Assembly (NCBI RefSeq): GCF_000157895.3
Contig: NC_022663.1
Coordinates: 5,208,001-5,272,000 of the forward strand
Reading direction: 5' to 3'
DNA length: 64,000 bases
Source of the DNA: Mycobacterium kansasii ATCC 12478
Lineage (GTDB): Bacteria; Actinomycetota; Actinomycetes; Mycobacteriales; Mycobacteriaceae
Shown here: piece by piece, positions 25,053 to 33,920 of the stretch
Numbering within the stretch: the stretch's first letter is position 1
Layout: each line of letters begins with the position of its first letter
Translations under genes and position numbers: made by a program
The notes under the pieces: model-generated
What the model was told of the DNA's origin: nothing
What the model saw: only the letters and a program-made list of their open reading frames with translations
Databases searched by the model: none

Positions 25053-25415
25053 CAAGGTTTGGTCCGGCGCCTGGGAGCCGCTGCTCCCGACACGGTATCG
25101 CCCCTCATAAACCGTTGGCGTGCAACGAGATAAGCTACGTCGGCACGCCAACTGCCATGGCTTTTCGGCAGCGGGGTGCGGATCCGGGTTGCCGCGCCTG
25201 GCCGCGTACCGCCGTCGTCGGCGACGACGCAGCCGGGATTTTCGGATTTCAGAACGCCATCACCCAGATCGGCAATCGGCCCCGCCGGCCCGGGCCCACT
25301 TTGTCCGGATTTGTTCGGATTTCCCCGAGCGCGGAGGCGTCGTGCGTGTACGCTACGGCGTCGGGGTGCGGCGTAACGTGTAACGGTCGCCAGCGACGTG
25401 AGAAGGAACGCGGGC
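25053..25415. other. Intergenic leader of the first glycosyltransferase gene
   Basis: No gene seen. The last 115 bases (about 25300-25415) resemble 26730-26836 before the second glycosyltransferase gene. Shared pieces include CCGGATTT, GTGTAC.CTACG and GGTCGCCA.CGACGTGAGAA. So the two genes carry duplicated promoter and leader sequence as well as duplicated coding sequence. Confidence 0.6.
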
Positions 25416-26699
25416 ATGAGCATCGCATCGAACGCACCCGATCCTGCCGCCCGCAGGGTGCGGATCCTGTTCATCGCGGAGGCGGTGACCCTGGCCCATG
25501 TCGTGCGGCCGTTCGTGCTGGCCCGCTCGCTGGACCCGAGTCGTTACGAGGTCCATTTCGCCTGCGACCCGCGGTACAACACGCTGTTGGGGCCGATGCC
25601 TTTTCCGTACCACCCGATCTACACCATCCCCAGCGAGCGGTTCCTCGGCAACTTGACCCAGGGCCGGTTCTACGCGGCACGGACGTTGCGTCGGTACGTC
25701 GAGGAGGACCGCAAGGTGCTGGCCGAGATCGCGCCGGACGTGGTCGTCGGCGACCTTCGAGTTTCCCTCTCGGCCAGTGCCCGGCTGGCCGGCATCCCCT
25801 ATATCGCCATCGCGAACGCCTACTGGAGCCCCTACGCCCGTCGCCGGTTTCCGTTGCCGGACACGCTGTGGACGCGCCTGCTCGGCGTCAGGCTGGTCAG
25901 GATCCTGTACCGCCTGGAACGCCCGTTGCTGTTCGCTCTGCAGTGCCTGCCGCTCAACTGGGTCCGCCGTAGGCACGGGTTGCCGACTTTGGGGTGGAAC
26001 CTGTGCCGCATTTTCACCGACGGTGACTACACGCTGTACGCCGATGTGCCCGAGTTGGTGCCGACCTATGATCTGCCGGCCCACCATCGGTATCTGGGTC
26101 CGGTTTTGTGGTCGCCCGCGGTGCGGCCGCCGCCATGGTGGGATTCGCTGCCGGCCGACCGGCCGATCATCTATGCGACCCTGGGCAGTTCGGGTGGCAC
26201 GAATCTGTTGCAGGTGGTGCTGGACGCGCTGGCTGACCTGCCGGTGACGGTGATCGCGGCCACAGCCGATCGCAGCGGCCTGAGCAATGTTCCGGCCAAC
26301 GCGTTTGTGGCCGATTACCTGCCGGGCGAGGCGGCCGCGGCCCGTTCGGCGGTGGTGGTCTGCAATGGTGGCAGCCTGACGACGCAGCAGGCCTTGCTGG
26401 CCGGGGTGCCGGTGGTCGGGATCGCCAGCAATCTCGACCAGCACCTGAACATGGAGGCCCTCGAGCGCGCCGGTGCCGGGATGCTGCTGCGAACCGAACG
26501 GCTCAGCCGGCGGCGGGTGGCCGATGCCGTGCAGCAGGCCCTCGGTGACGCCGGCTATCGCCAGGCCGCCCTGCGGCTCGCCGAGGCTTTGGGGCGCGAC
26601 GTCGACGGATTCTCACAGCACGTCCACACCGCGTTGCGCCTCGGGCCCGACAGCGTGACGTCACCGACCGGCTGGCAGCGAAATCTGCGGACCGGCTAG
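25416..26699 (+). CDS. PGL glycosyltransferase, UGT type (Rv2962c/Rv2958c family), copy 1
   Basis: A 427-residue GT1 (UGT/MGT-like) glycosyltransferase. The N-terminal acceptor domain starts RVRILFIAEAVTLAHVVRP. The C-terminal nucleotide-sugar domain has ATLGSSGGTNLL, VVVCNGGSLTTQQALLAGVPVVG and DQHLNMEALERAGAG. In M. tuberculosis Rv2962c adds the first rhamnose to phenolphthiocerol and the related Rv2958c the second. This tandem pair probably does those two steps, but sequence alone does not say which does which. Start ATG 25416, after AGAAGGA. Confidence 0.88.
   Translation: MSIASNAPDPAARRVRILFIAEAVTLAHVVRPFVLARSLDPSRYEVHFACDPRYNTLLGPMPFPYHPIYTIPSERFLGNLTQGRFYAARTLRRYVEEDRKVLAEIAPDVVVGDLRVSLSASARLAGIPYIAIANAYWSPYARRRFPLPDTLWTRLLGVRLVRILYRLERPLLFALQCLPLNWVRRRHGLPTLGWNLCRIFTDGDYTLYADVPELVPTYDLPAHHRYLGPVLWSPAVRPPPWWDSLPADRPIIYATLGSSGGTNLLQVVLDALADLPVTVIAATADRSGLSNVPANAFVADYLPGEAAAARSAVVVCNGGSLTTQQALLAGVPVVGIASNLDQHLNMEALERAGAGMLLRTERLSRRRVADAVQQALGDAGYRQAALRLAEALGRDVDGFSQHVHTALRLGPDSVTSPTGWQRNLRTG
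25944..26600 (+). repeat. Long direct repeat, copy 1 (paired with 27426-28082)
   Basis: A 657-base tract, almost base-for-base identical to 27426-28082 at an offset of 1482. Visible differences are few (for example GCGGC versus GCGAC near 26277/27759). It covers the donor-binding half of both glycosyltransferases. Flanking coding sequence is clearly less similar, the pattern left by gene conversion. Confidence 0.85.
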
Positions 26700-26894
26700 C
26701 GCCACCGACCGCGCCGGGCCACCGCGTGTCCGCGGTTTGCCCGGATTTTCCGGGGCACGCGTCGGGCGTGTACTCTACGGCCGCGGCCCCGGGGTAATGA
26801 TCAACGGTCGCCAACGACGTGAGAACGGACGCGAACATGAGTTGCGTCGGGTCGTTGAGCGGTGTCTGGAGGGCGCGATGAGGATGGTGCATCG

Positions 26895-28169
26895 GTGAGC
26901 ACCGAACCGAACAATTCTGAGCCCGGCGCCCGCAGGTTGCGGATCCTGTTCATCGGGGAGGCCGCGACCCTGTCCCACGTCGTGCGGCCGTACATGCTGG
27001 CGCGCTCACTGGACCCGAGTCGTTACGAGGTCCATTTCGCCTGCGACCCACGATTCAACAAGCTGCTGGGCCCGCTCCCGTTCCAGCACCACCCGATCTA
27101 CACCATCCCCAGCGAGCGGGTTCTGGCCAAGATCGCTCAGGGCCGGCTTTTTTACAACACGCGGACGTTGCACAGATACGTCGAGGAGGACCGCAAGGTG
27201 CTGGCCGAGATCGCGCCGGACCTGGTCGTCGGCGACAATCGGCTGTCGCTCTCGGCCAGTGCCCGGCTGGCCGGCATCCCCTATATCGCCATCGCGAACG
27301 CCTACTGGAGCCCCTACGCCCGTCGCCGGTTTCCGCTGCCGGACACGCTGTGGACGCGCCTGCTCGGCGTCAGGCTGGTCACATTCCTGTTCTGGTTGTA
27401 CCGCCCGCTGATCTTCGCCCTCTACTGCCTGCCGCTCAACTGGGTCCGCCGTAGGCACGGGTTGCCGACTTTGGGGTGGAACCTGTGCCGCATTTTCACC
27501 GACGGTGACTACACGCTGTACGCCGATGTGCCCGAGTTGGTGCCGACCTATGATCTGCCGGCCCACCATCGGTATCTGGGTCCGGTTTTGTGGTCGCCCG
27601 CGGTGCGGCCGCCGCCATGGTGGGATTCGCTGCCGGCCGACCGGCCGATCATCTATGCGACCCTGGGCAGTTCGGGTGGCACGAATCTGTTGCAGGTGGT
27701 GCTGGACGCGCTGGCTGACCTGCCGGTGACGGTGATCGCGGCCACAGCCGATCGCAGCGACCTGAGCAATGTTCCGGCCAACGCGTTTGTGGCCGATTAC
27801 CTGCCGGGCGAGGCGGCCGCGGCCCGTTCGGCGGTGGTGGTCTGCAATGGTGGCAGCCTGACGACGCAGCAGGCCTTGCTGGCCGGGGTGCCGGTGGTCG
27901 GGATCGCCAGCAATCTCGACCAGCACCTGAACATGGAGGCCCTCGAGCGCGCCGGTGCCGGGATGCTGCTGCGAACCGAACGGCTCAGCCGGCGGCGGGT
28001 GGCCGATGCCGTGCAGCGGGCCCTCGGTGACGCCGGCTATCGCCAGGCCGCCCTGCGGCTCGCCGAGGCTTTGGGGCGCGACTTCGACGGATTCTCCCAG
28101 CACGTCCACACCGCGTTGCATCTCAGGCCCGACAACATGGCCCGAGGCGTCGCGACCGAAGGTCGGTAG
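26895..28169 (+). CDS. PGL glycosyltransferase, UGT type (Rv2962c/Rv2958c family), copy 2
   Basis: A 424-residue paralogue of the gene just upstream, with RLRILFIGEAATLSHVVRP at the N-terminus and the same donor domain. From about residue 178 the DNA is nearly identical to copy 1. Differences concentrate in the acceptor half (for example KIAQGRLFYNTR against NLTQGRFYAAR, and VTFLFWLYRPLIFAL against VRILYRLERPLLFAL), so the two should use the same donor, probably dTDP-rhamnose, on different acceptors. The likely start is GTG 26895. The ATG equivalent to copy 1's start (26837) now opens only a 14-codon frame. Confidence 0.87.
   Translation: MSTEPNNSEPGARRLRILFIGEAATLSHVVRPYMLARSLDPSRYEVHFACDPRFNKLLGPLPFQHHPIYTIPSERVLAKIAQGRLFYNTRTLHRYVEEDRKVLAEIAPDLVVGDNRLSLSASARLAGIPYIAIANAYWSPYARRRFPLPDTLWTRLLGVRLVTFLFWLYRPLIFALYCLPLNWVRRRHGLPTLGWNLCRIFTDGDYTLYADVPELVPTYDLPAHHRYLGPVLWSPAVRPPPWWDSLPADRPIIYATLGSSGGTNLLQVVLDALADLPVTVIAATADRSDLSNVPANAFVADYLPGEAAAARSAVVVCNGGSLTTQQALLAGVPVVGIASNLDQHLNMEALERAGAGMLLRTERLSRRRVADAVQRALGDAGYRQAALRLAEALGRDFDGFSQHVHTALHLRPDNMARGVATEGR
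27426..28082 (+). repeat. Long direct repeat, copy 2 (paired with 25944-26600)
   Basis: Second copy of the near-identical donor-domain tract described at 25944-26600. Confidence 0.85.
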
Positions 28170-28280
28170 GGGCAACTGTGTTCTGCCCCAATCGGATTCG
28201 AATAGTCGGCGGGTCCGGATTTGCGGGCGAACCAAGACCCGGCTCGTCGATACCGGGCGAGTGAGCATTGTGGTGTCGCA

Positions 28281-28505
28281 ATGACGCGCGATAATCCGCC
28301 AAGGCAGTGGTGGTTCGTCGAGGTGACAGACGACGCCGTCGCTGCGATCGATATTGCCGGGACGAAGGCCGCCCGGCACGGTCAGAACTTGTCTGCCGCG
28401 GTCAAGGGAACTAGGGTCGGGAACCTGATTCGCGCGGCCGAATATGTCCTGTACTTTGAAGCGGGCACGAAGACGGTCTTGCGAACGCACGCCGCATCAA
28501 GCTGA
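28281..28505 (+). CDS. Possible small hypothetical protein
   Basis: A 74-residue frame starting MTRDNPPRQWWFVEVTDDAV, with no recognised domain, between the second glycosyltransferase and gmd. Composition is protein-like and no other gene overlaps it. There is no strong ribosome-binding site, so it is only a candidate. Confidence 0.35.
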   Translation: MTRDNPPRQWWFVEVTDDAVAAIDIAGTKAARHGQNLSAAVKGTRVGNLIRAAEYVLYFEAGTKTVLRTHAASS

Positions 28506-28558
28506 CGGCGACCCCCGCCGCAGCGGCCAAGGCATAACAAGGAGTGGAGACGGCCACG

Positions 28559-28615
28559 ATGGGATGCCGGAAATGTGGTGACGAGCAGGCACCAACAGAA
28601 GCGGTAATCCGGTGA
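28559..28615 (+). CDS. Possible 18-residue leader peptide coupled to gmd
   Basis: ATG at 28559 follows AAGGAGTGGAG and encodes MGCRKCGDEQAPTEAVIR. Its stop overlaps the gmd start codon in GTGA. The CxxC pair and the exact overlap suggest a translated leader that delivers ribosomes to gmd. Very short, so uncertain. Confidence 0.3.
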   Translation: MGCRKCGDEQAPTEAVIR

Positions 28616-29646
28616 AGCGGGCGCTGATCACCGGAATCACCGGCCAGGACGGCTCCTACCTCGCCGAATTGCTGCTCAGCAAGGGGTATGAGGTCCACGG
28701 GCTGATCCGCCGGGCTTCGACGTTCAACACGGCGCGGATCGATCACCTCTACGTCGACCGGCACGACCCGCACGCGCGATTGTTCTTGCACTATGGCGAT
28801 CTCACCGACGGCACCCGATTGGTGACCCTGCTCAGCACCATCGATCCCGACGAGGTGTATAACCTTGCGGCCCAGTCGCACGTGCGCGTCAGCTTCGACG
28901 AACCGGTGCACACGGGTGACACCACCGGCATGGGATCCATCCGCCTGCTGGAAGCCATTCGGCTTTCCCGGGTGGAATGCCGCTTCTATCAGGCGTCCTC
29001 GTCGGAGATGTTCGGTGCGTCGCCGCCACCTCAGAGTGAGCAGACGCCGTTCTACCCGCGATCGCCCTACGGCGCGGCAAAGGTGTACTCGTACTGGGTG
29101 ACGCGCAATTACCGAGAGGCGTACGGACTGTTCGCGGTGAACGGCATCTTGTTCAACCATGAATCACCGCGGCGCGGCGAAACGTTCGTGACCCGGAAGA
29201 TCAGCCGGGCCGTGGCGCGGATCAAGGCCGGTCTCGAGTCGCACGTCTACCTGGGCAACCTCGACGCCGTTCGCGACTGGGGGTATGCACCCGAGTACGT
29301 CGACGGAATGTGGGGGATGCTGCAGACGTCCGAACCGGAAGACTTCGTGCTGGCGACCGGACGCGGCTATACGGTGCGCGAGTTCGCCCAGACCGCCTTC
29401 GACCACGCTGGGCTCGACTGGGAGAAGCATGTGCGATTCGACGAACGCTATCTACGTCCCACCGAGGTGGATTCGCTGATCGGCGATGCGACCAAGGCCG
29501 CCCAATCGCTGGGCTGGAAGGCGTCGATACACACCGCTGAACTGGCGCGGATCATGGTGGACGCGGACATCGCGGCGCTGGAGTGTGAGGGCAAGCCGTG
29601 GATCGACAAGCCGACGCTCGCCGACCGGGCGCGCGGACGAGAATGA
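28612..29646 (+). CDS. gmd: GDP-mannose 4,6-dehydratase
   Basis: First step from GDP-mannose to GDP-L-fucose. The 344 residues start with the NADP-binding ALITGITGQDGSYLAELLL. The catalytic region has SSSEMFG and the YxxxK-type YGAAKVYSYW, and family markers are NHESPRRGETFVTRKI and AVRDWGYAPEYV. It resembles gmdA (Rv1511), which in M. tuberculosis lies elsewhere, near Rv1512. Start GTG 28612. The stop overlaps the next gene's ATG, so GDP-fucose synthesis is a coupled pair here within the PGL sugar region. Confidence 0.95.
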   Translation: MKRALITGITGQDGSYLAELLLSKGYEVHGLIRRASTFNTARIDHLYVDRHDPHARLFLHYGDLTDGTRLVTLLSTIDPDEVYNLAAQSHVRVSFDEPVHTGDTTGMGSIRLLEAIRLSRVECRFYQASSSEMFGASPPPQSEQTPFYPRSPYGAAKVYSYWVTRNYREAYGLFAVNGILFNHESPRRGETFVTRKISRAVARIKAGLESHVYLGNLDAVRDWGYAPEYVDGMWGMLQTSEPEDFVLATGRGYTVREFAQTAFDHAGLDWEKHVRFDERYLRPTEVDSLIGDATKAAQSLGWKASIHTAELARIMVDADIAALECEGKPWIDKPTLADRARGRE

Positions 29647-30605
29647 GCACCTTCACCGGCGTCCTTGACCGAGCCGCTCCGGTGTATATCGCCGGGCACC
29701 GCGGGCTGGCCGGGTCCGCGCTGTTACGCAGATTTCAATCCGAGGGGTTCACCAATCTTGTGGTGCGCTCACACCGGGAACTCGACCTGACGGATCGGGC
29801 CGCGACGTTCGACTTCATTATGGAGTCGCGGCCCCAGGTCATCATCGACGCCGCGGCCAAGGTCGGCGGCATCCTGGCCAACAGCACCTATCCCGCTGAT
29901 TTCCTGTCCGAAAACCTGCAAATCCAGGTCAACCTGCTCGACGCCGCGGTGGCCGCGCGGGTGCCGCGGCTGTTGTTCCTCGGCTCCTCCTGCATCTATC
30001 CGAAGTTCGCCGAGCAGCCCATCAAGGAAAGCGCGCTGCTCACCGGCCCGCTGGAGCCGACGAACAACACCTACGCGATCGCCAAGATCGCCGGCCTCCT
30101 TCAGGTCCAGGCGGTCCGCAGCCAACACGGCCTGGCCTGGATCTCTGCGATGGCAACCAACCTGTATGGACCCGGTGACAACTTCTCGGCGTCGACGTCG
30201 CACCTGCTGCCGGCGCTCATCCGCAGGTATGAGGAGGCCAGAGCCGGCGGCGTGCCGAAGGTGACGAACTGGGGCACCGGAACTCCACGCCGCGAACTAT
30301 TGCATGTCGATGATCTGGCGAGCGCATGTCTGTACCTGCTGGAGCACTTCGACGGACCCAAACCGGTCAACGTGGGCACCGGCGTCGACCACAGCGTGCG
30401 CGAGATCGCCCAGATGGTGGCCAGCGCGGTGGGTTACACCGGCGAAACCGACTGGGATCCAACCAAACCGGACGGAACGCCCCGCAAACTTCTGGATGTG
30501 TCGGTGTTACGGGAGGCGGGTTGGCAATCCCGGATCACGCTGCGCGAGGGCATCGACTCCACGGTCGCGTGGTATCGGGCCAACGCCGGCGCGGTACGGA
30601 AATGA
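29643..30605 (+). CDS. fcl: GDP-L-fucose synthase (GDP-4-keto-6-deoxymannose 3,5-epimerase/4-reductase)
   Basis: A 320-residue extended SDR converting the Gmd product to GDP-L-fucose. The nucleotide-binding motif reads YIAGHRGLAGSAL, the catalytic Ser is in LGSSCIYPKFA and the YxxxK in NTYAIAKIAG. It is called epiA in M. tuberculosis (Rv1512). The ATG at 29643 sits in an ATGA overlap with the gmd stop. It supplies the donor for the fucosyl residue added by the Rv2957-like transferase. Confidence 0.94.
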   Translation: MSTFTGVLDRAAPVYIAGHRGLAGSALLRRFQSEGFTNLVVRSHRELDLTDRAATFDFIMESRPQVIIDAAAKVGGILANSTYPADFLSENLQIQVNLLDAAVAARVPRLLFLGSSCIYPKFAEQPIKESALLTGPLEPTNNTYAIAKIAGLLQVQAVRSQHGLAWISAMATNLYGPGDNFSASTSHLLPALIRRYEEARAGGVPKVTNWGTGTPRRELLHVDDLASACLYLLEHFDGPKPVNVGTGVDHSVREIAQMVASAVGYTGETDWDPTKPDGTPRKLLDVSVLREAGWQSRITLREGIDSTVAWYRANAGAVRK

Positions 30606-30764
30606 CTGTGTGCATTGCGGCGGCCGCGCCTGGTTACGTAACGTTCGCGTGCTGAGCCGGTACTCCGCGACACCGACGTCACCGCGACGACAGGCCGAAA
30701 ACTGCCGCGGCAAAGCCGACCTCGGCGACTGACCCGACCGGCCGGATAGGACCAGATAGGGACA

Positions 30765-31655
30765 GTGAGTCTTCTCAGCAAGATCGCCATGTGGGCCGAG
30801 TTGTTGGGCAGCGGCGAGGCCAAGCAGCGCATGCTCATCGGGCGGCAATTGGCTTGGCGGGTGCGTGAGCTGGAATCGATCAACGAGTTCGCCGACGTGG
30901 AGTTCTCGGTGTTCAGCCAGTTCGGCGACGACGGGATCATCCAATGGCTGATCCACCGCCTGCCGGGGCTTAGTGAGACGTTCGTCGAGTTCGGGGTGGG
31001 GTGCTACCAGGAAGCCAACACCAGATTTCTCTTGGTCAACAACAATTGGCGCGGGCTGGTCCTGGACAGCTCGAGACGCAAAGTCCATGCCATCAGTCGC
31101 GACACGATTTCCCTGCTGCACGATCTGCAGAGCGTCTGCGCCGTCGTGACCGCCGAGAACATCGACCAATTGATGCTGGACCGCGGATTCGAGGGCGACA
31201 TCGGACTTCTGCACATCGACATCGACGGCAACGATTATTGGGTTTGGCGCGGGCTGACAGCGGTGCGCCCCGGAATCGCCATCATCGAATACAACAGCGT
31301 ATTCGGGGTGGAGCGCGCGATCACGGTCCCGTACGACCCCAAGTTCAGCAGAGCGGGACGCTTCGGCAATCTGTATTTCGGCACATCCCTGCCGGCGCTG
31401 TGCGACCTGGCCCAATCTAAGGGATACGACTTCGTCGGCAGCAACAGCGCGGGCAACAACGCCTACTTCATCCGATCCGACCTGCCCCACGGCCTCAAGC
31501 CGCTCACCGCCGCCGAAGGCTACGTGGTGTCGAAGTTCGTTGATTCCCGCGACGCCAAGGGCCGGCGCACCCATCTCCGCGGGGAGCAGCGGCTGGCTGC
31601 ACTGCGCGGGGCTCCGGTGGTGAACACCCGGACGGGTGCCGAAGAGCAGCTGTGA
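30765..31655 (+). CDS. FkbM-like protein, probable sugar O-methyltransferase
   Basis: A 296-residue cytosolic protein starting GTG at 30765. The segment TFVEFGVGCYQEANTRFLL followed by WRGLVLDSSRRK looks like the SAM-binding start of the FkbM family. DIDGNDYWVW matches its acidic motif, but glycine spacing is atypical. It follows the fucose genes and may methylate one of the PGL sugars. Alternatively it is an inactive relative. Confidence 0.6.
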   Translation: MSLLSKIAMWAELLGSGEAKQRMLIGRQLAWRVRELESINEFADVEFSVFSQFGDDGIIQWLIHRLPGLSETFVEFGVGCYQEANTRFLLVNNNWRGLVLDSSRRKVHAISRDTISLLHDLQSVCAVVTAENIDQLMLDRGFEGDIGLLHIDIDGNDYWVWRGLTAVRPGIAIIEYNSVFGVERAITVPYDPKFSRAGRFGNLYFGTSLPALCDLAQSKGYDFVGSNSAGNNAYFIRSDLPHGLKPLTAAEGYVVSKFVDSRDAKGRRTHLRGEQRLAALRGAPVVNTRTGAEEQL

Positions 31656-31665
31656 CGAACGAAGG

Positions 31666-32535
31666 TCACTCCGGCTTACGCAGCACAACCATGTCTTGGT
31701 AGGCAGTGGAAGCCGTTCTGCCGCACCAGCTTCCCCACAACACATCACCAACCTGCTCGAGGCCGGCGTCGCGGACGGCTTGATCCCAGTCTTCCTGCGG
31801 AAGTGCGATGGCAGCCTCGGGCACGAACGGGGTGATCACGATCAGGTCGTCATGTGGACGAAACGGCAGAGCCGACTTGCCCTGCGCAACCAACTCCCGC
31901 GACTCCTGATTCCACACATACAGGGTGAGCAGCGCGCGCCCGCCGGGGGCAAGTACTCGTGCAGTCTCCGCGAGGTAGCGAGCCACCTGCGATATGGGCA
32001 TGTGGGTGAACAGCGACGACGCGAAGGCCAGCTCGAAACTCGCGTCGGGGTAGGGGAAGGTGAACTTCTCGGCCTGCACCGTGCCCTTCGGGTTGTACAT
32101 CTTGTTGTAGATGTCCGCACGCTGGAAGCGGAAGTTGGGATGCGACGCGTAGTGCTCCGAACACCAGCGAACTTCGGCGGTATTGATGTCGAAGCCCTCA
32201 TAGAGCCCCTTGGCCGGGTCGAGAAATGTGGTCAGCGGACGAGCCACGCGGCCCATCCCGCAACCCATGTCGAGGACGCGGTAGTGCGGTTCAAGCTGGC
32301 CGTAGTCGCGCAGCAGGCCCAAGAACTCGTCACCAGATTCGCGAAATGGGCCGGGCGCCGCGGGGTTTCGAGACCCGCCGCCCACCAAGCGGCGTGGTGG
32401 GACCAGCGGGTCGCTACGGCCGTTGAGCTTGTCCAGCACATCACTTGGGGTATACCGCACGAATAGCCCGGCCTTGATCAGGAGAGGCACCGGGACAAAT
32501 CTGAGGAAAGAGTCAACAAGCCGGGACGCAACCAC
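31666..32535 (-). CDS. Class I SAM-dependent methyltransferase
   Basis: A 289-residue methyltransferase. SAM motif I reads VLDMGCGMGRVARPL, motif II lies in the EGFDINTAEV region, and the later motif is ARVLAPGGRALLTLYV. I prefer the GTG start at 32535; a TTG three codons upstream (32544) is possible. It converges on the FkbM-like gene ten bases away. The PGL glycan context suggests sugar O-methylation; the position methylated is not predictable. Confidence 0.78.
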   Translation of the reverse strand: MVASRLVDSFLRFVPVPLLIKAGLFVRYTPSDVLDKLNGRSDPLVPPRRLVGGGSRNPAAPGPFRESGDEFLGLLRDYGQLEPHYRVLDMGCGMGRVARPLTTFLDPAKGLYEGFDINTAEVRWCSEHYASHPNFRFQRADIYNKMYNPKGTVQAEKFTFPYPDASFELAFASSLFTHMPISQVARYLAETARVLAPGGRALLTLYVWNQESRELVAQGKSALPFRPHDDLIVITPFVPEAAIALPQEDWDQAVRDAGLEQVGDVLWGSWCGRTASTAYQDMVVLRKPE

Positions 32536-32595
32536 GTGGCACAACGTACACTGCGCGACGACAGTGGCGCCAATTCGAGACGCCTGGATGAGCGG

Positions 32596-33609
32596 TCAGG
32601 CCGGCTTGCGAAGCGAGAGGCCGGCCGCACGGTAGATCGCATCGATGACGGTCATGTTCTCGACCGCGTCTTGCGGCGTTGTCTTCACCGGTTCGCCGCG
32701 CAGCACCGCTGCGGCGAACGCGTCGAGCTGGTAGGCGTAGGAGGCGCGGCGCGGGAACCGCTCCAGCCGTTGTCCGTGGGCCGATCGGACCGTGAGGCGA
32801 TGGAAGGACTGCGGCAATACCGGATTGACTACCCGCAACTCGCCCAGGTCGCCGACCACTCGGGCGCTGATCCGTAACAGGTCGGTCGACCACATCGAGC
32901 AGCGGACCCGGCCGGTGTGGCCGTCGGCGAACCGCAACTCGGCGGTCATGGCGCGGTCGATTTGGGGATCCCGCAGTTTCGCCTGTGCGGAAACGACTTC
33001 GGGAGTTGAACCGCCGAAGGTGCGCACCATGTGGACCGCATAACACCCGGTTTCCATGGTCGCGCCGCCGGCCAACGAGTAGTTGTAGCGGATGTCGGAG
33101 AACTTGGGCAGCGGCAAGCACAGGTCGCCCTCCACTCTCGTCAGCTTGCCCAGTTCGCCCGAGGCGATGATCTGCTCAACGCGCAGGCTCAGCGGGTGAT
33201 AGGGATAATGGAGCGCCTCCATTACCACGCGATCCGATTGGGTGGCCAGTTCGGCGACCTCGCGGGCTTCGGCGGCGTTGGCGGTGAACGGCTTTTCGCA
33301 CAGCACATGCTTGCCGGCGCCCAGCGCGGCCCGGGTCCAGCGGCCGTGCAAGCTGATTGGCAAGGGGTTGTAGACCGCGTCGAGTTCGGGGTCGGCGATC
33401 AGCGCGTCGTAGCTGTGGTGGACCCGCGCGATGCCGTGCGCGGCGGCGAAGGCCCGGGCGCGCGAGGCATCGCGTGCGGCCACCGCGGCCACCACCACCT
33501 CGTCGTTCTGGCGGGCGGGCTTTATCAGCGCCAAGGGAGCGATACGGGCGGCGCCCAGGATGCCGATCCGGACCTGTCGAGACACGGGCCAGACGCTAAC
33601 AGCCGGCAT
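32596..33609 (-). CDS. Gfo/Idh/MocA-family oxidoreductase, copy A
   Basis: A 337-residue NAD(P)-dependent sugar oxidoreductase. The Rossmann start is VRIGILGAARIAPLALIKPA, and the family EKP motif is in HVLCEKPFTANAAEA. The proposed catalytic region includes ALHYPYHPL and YNYSLAGGATMETGCYAVH. Members such as OleW and SpnN are 3-ketoreductases in 2-deoxysugar pathways, which would fit a terminal 2,6-dideoxyhexose. It is a close paralogue of 34775-35764. Its start could be the downstream VSRQVRIG at about 33585. Confidence 0.82.
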   Translation of the reverse strand: MPAVSVWPVSRQVRIGILGAARIAPLALIKPARQNDEVVVAAVAARDASRARAFAAAHGIARVHHSYDALIADPELDAVYNPLPISLHGRWTRAALGAGKHVLCEKPFTANAAEAREVAELATQSDRVVMEALHYPYHPLSLRVEQIIASGELGKLTRVEGDLCLPLPKFSDIRYNYSLAGGATMETGCYAVHMVRTFGGSTPEVVSAQAKLRDPQIDRAMTAELRFADGHTGRVRCSMWSTDLLRISARVVGDLGELRVVNPVLPQSFHRLTVRSAHGQRLERFPRRASYAYQLDAFAAAVLRGEPVKTTPQDAVENMTVIDAIYRAAGLSLRKPA

Positions 33610-33920
33610 GAATTGGCGACAAGAAAACGGTTTGGGCCGTAGCCATAGATCGCGACCTTGATGGCTGGCACCTGCGTGCGCCGAGCCGTTTGAGCCGCCG
33701 ATAAATTCTATCTATTACAGGATCAATATTAACAATTTGATCCCCGCAAGCGCTGGCGCGATAGTTGCTTCCGTTGGGCCACCGCCTAGATAGTGCAATA
33801 CCGGCCGACCGGATCGGGCGGGCAGAAAATTCGTCCTCCGGGCGACGGAGGCGGCTTGAATAGTGGATGGATTCAACGTCTTACAGACGTTGCGAAAGGC
33901 TCTCTGGAAGGTTGGGCTCT
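33610..33920. other. Divergent intergenic region
   Basis: About 310 bases between the divergent oxidoreductase and methyltransferase genes, more AT-rich than its surroundings. It contains the inverted repeat listed at 33720-33743. Probably holds promoters for both directions; no gene seen. Confidence 0.5.
33720..33743. promoter_or_regulatory. Inverted repeat GGATCAA-N10-TTGATCC
   Basis: A perfect seven-base inverted repeat with an AT-rich ten-base spacer, in the divergent gap. It could be an operator; no regulator gene is adjacent. Confidence 0.35.
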
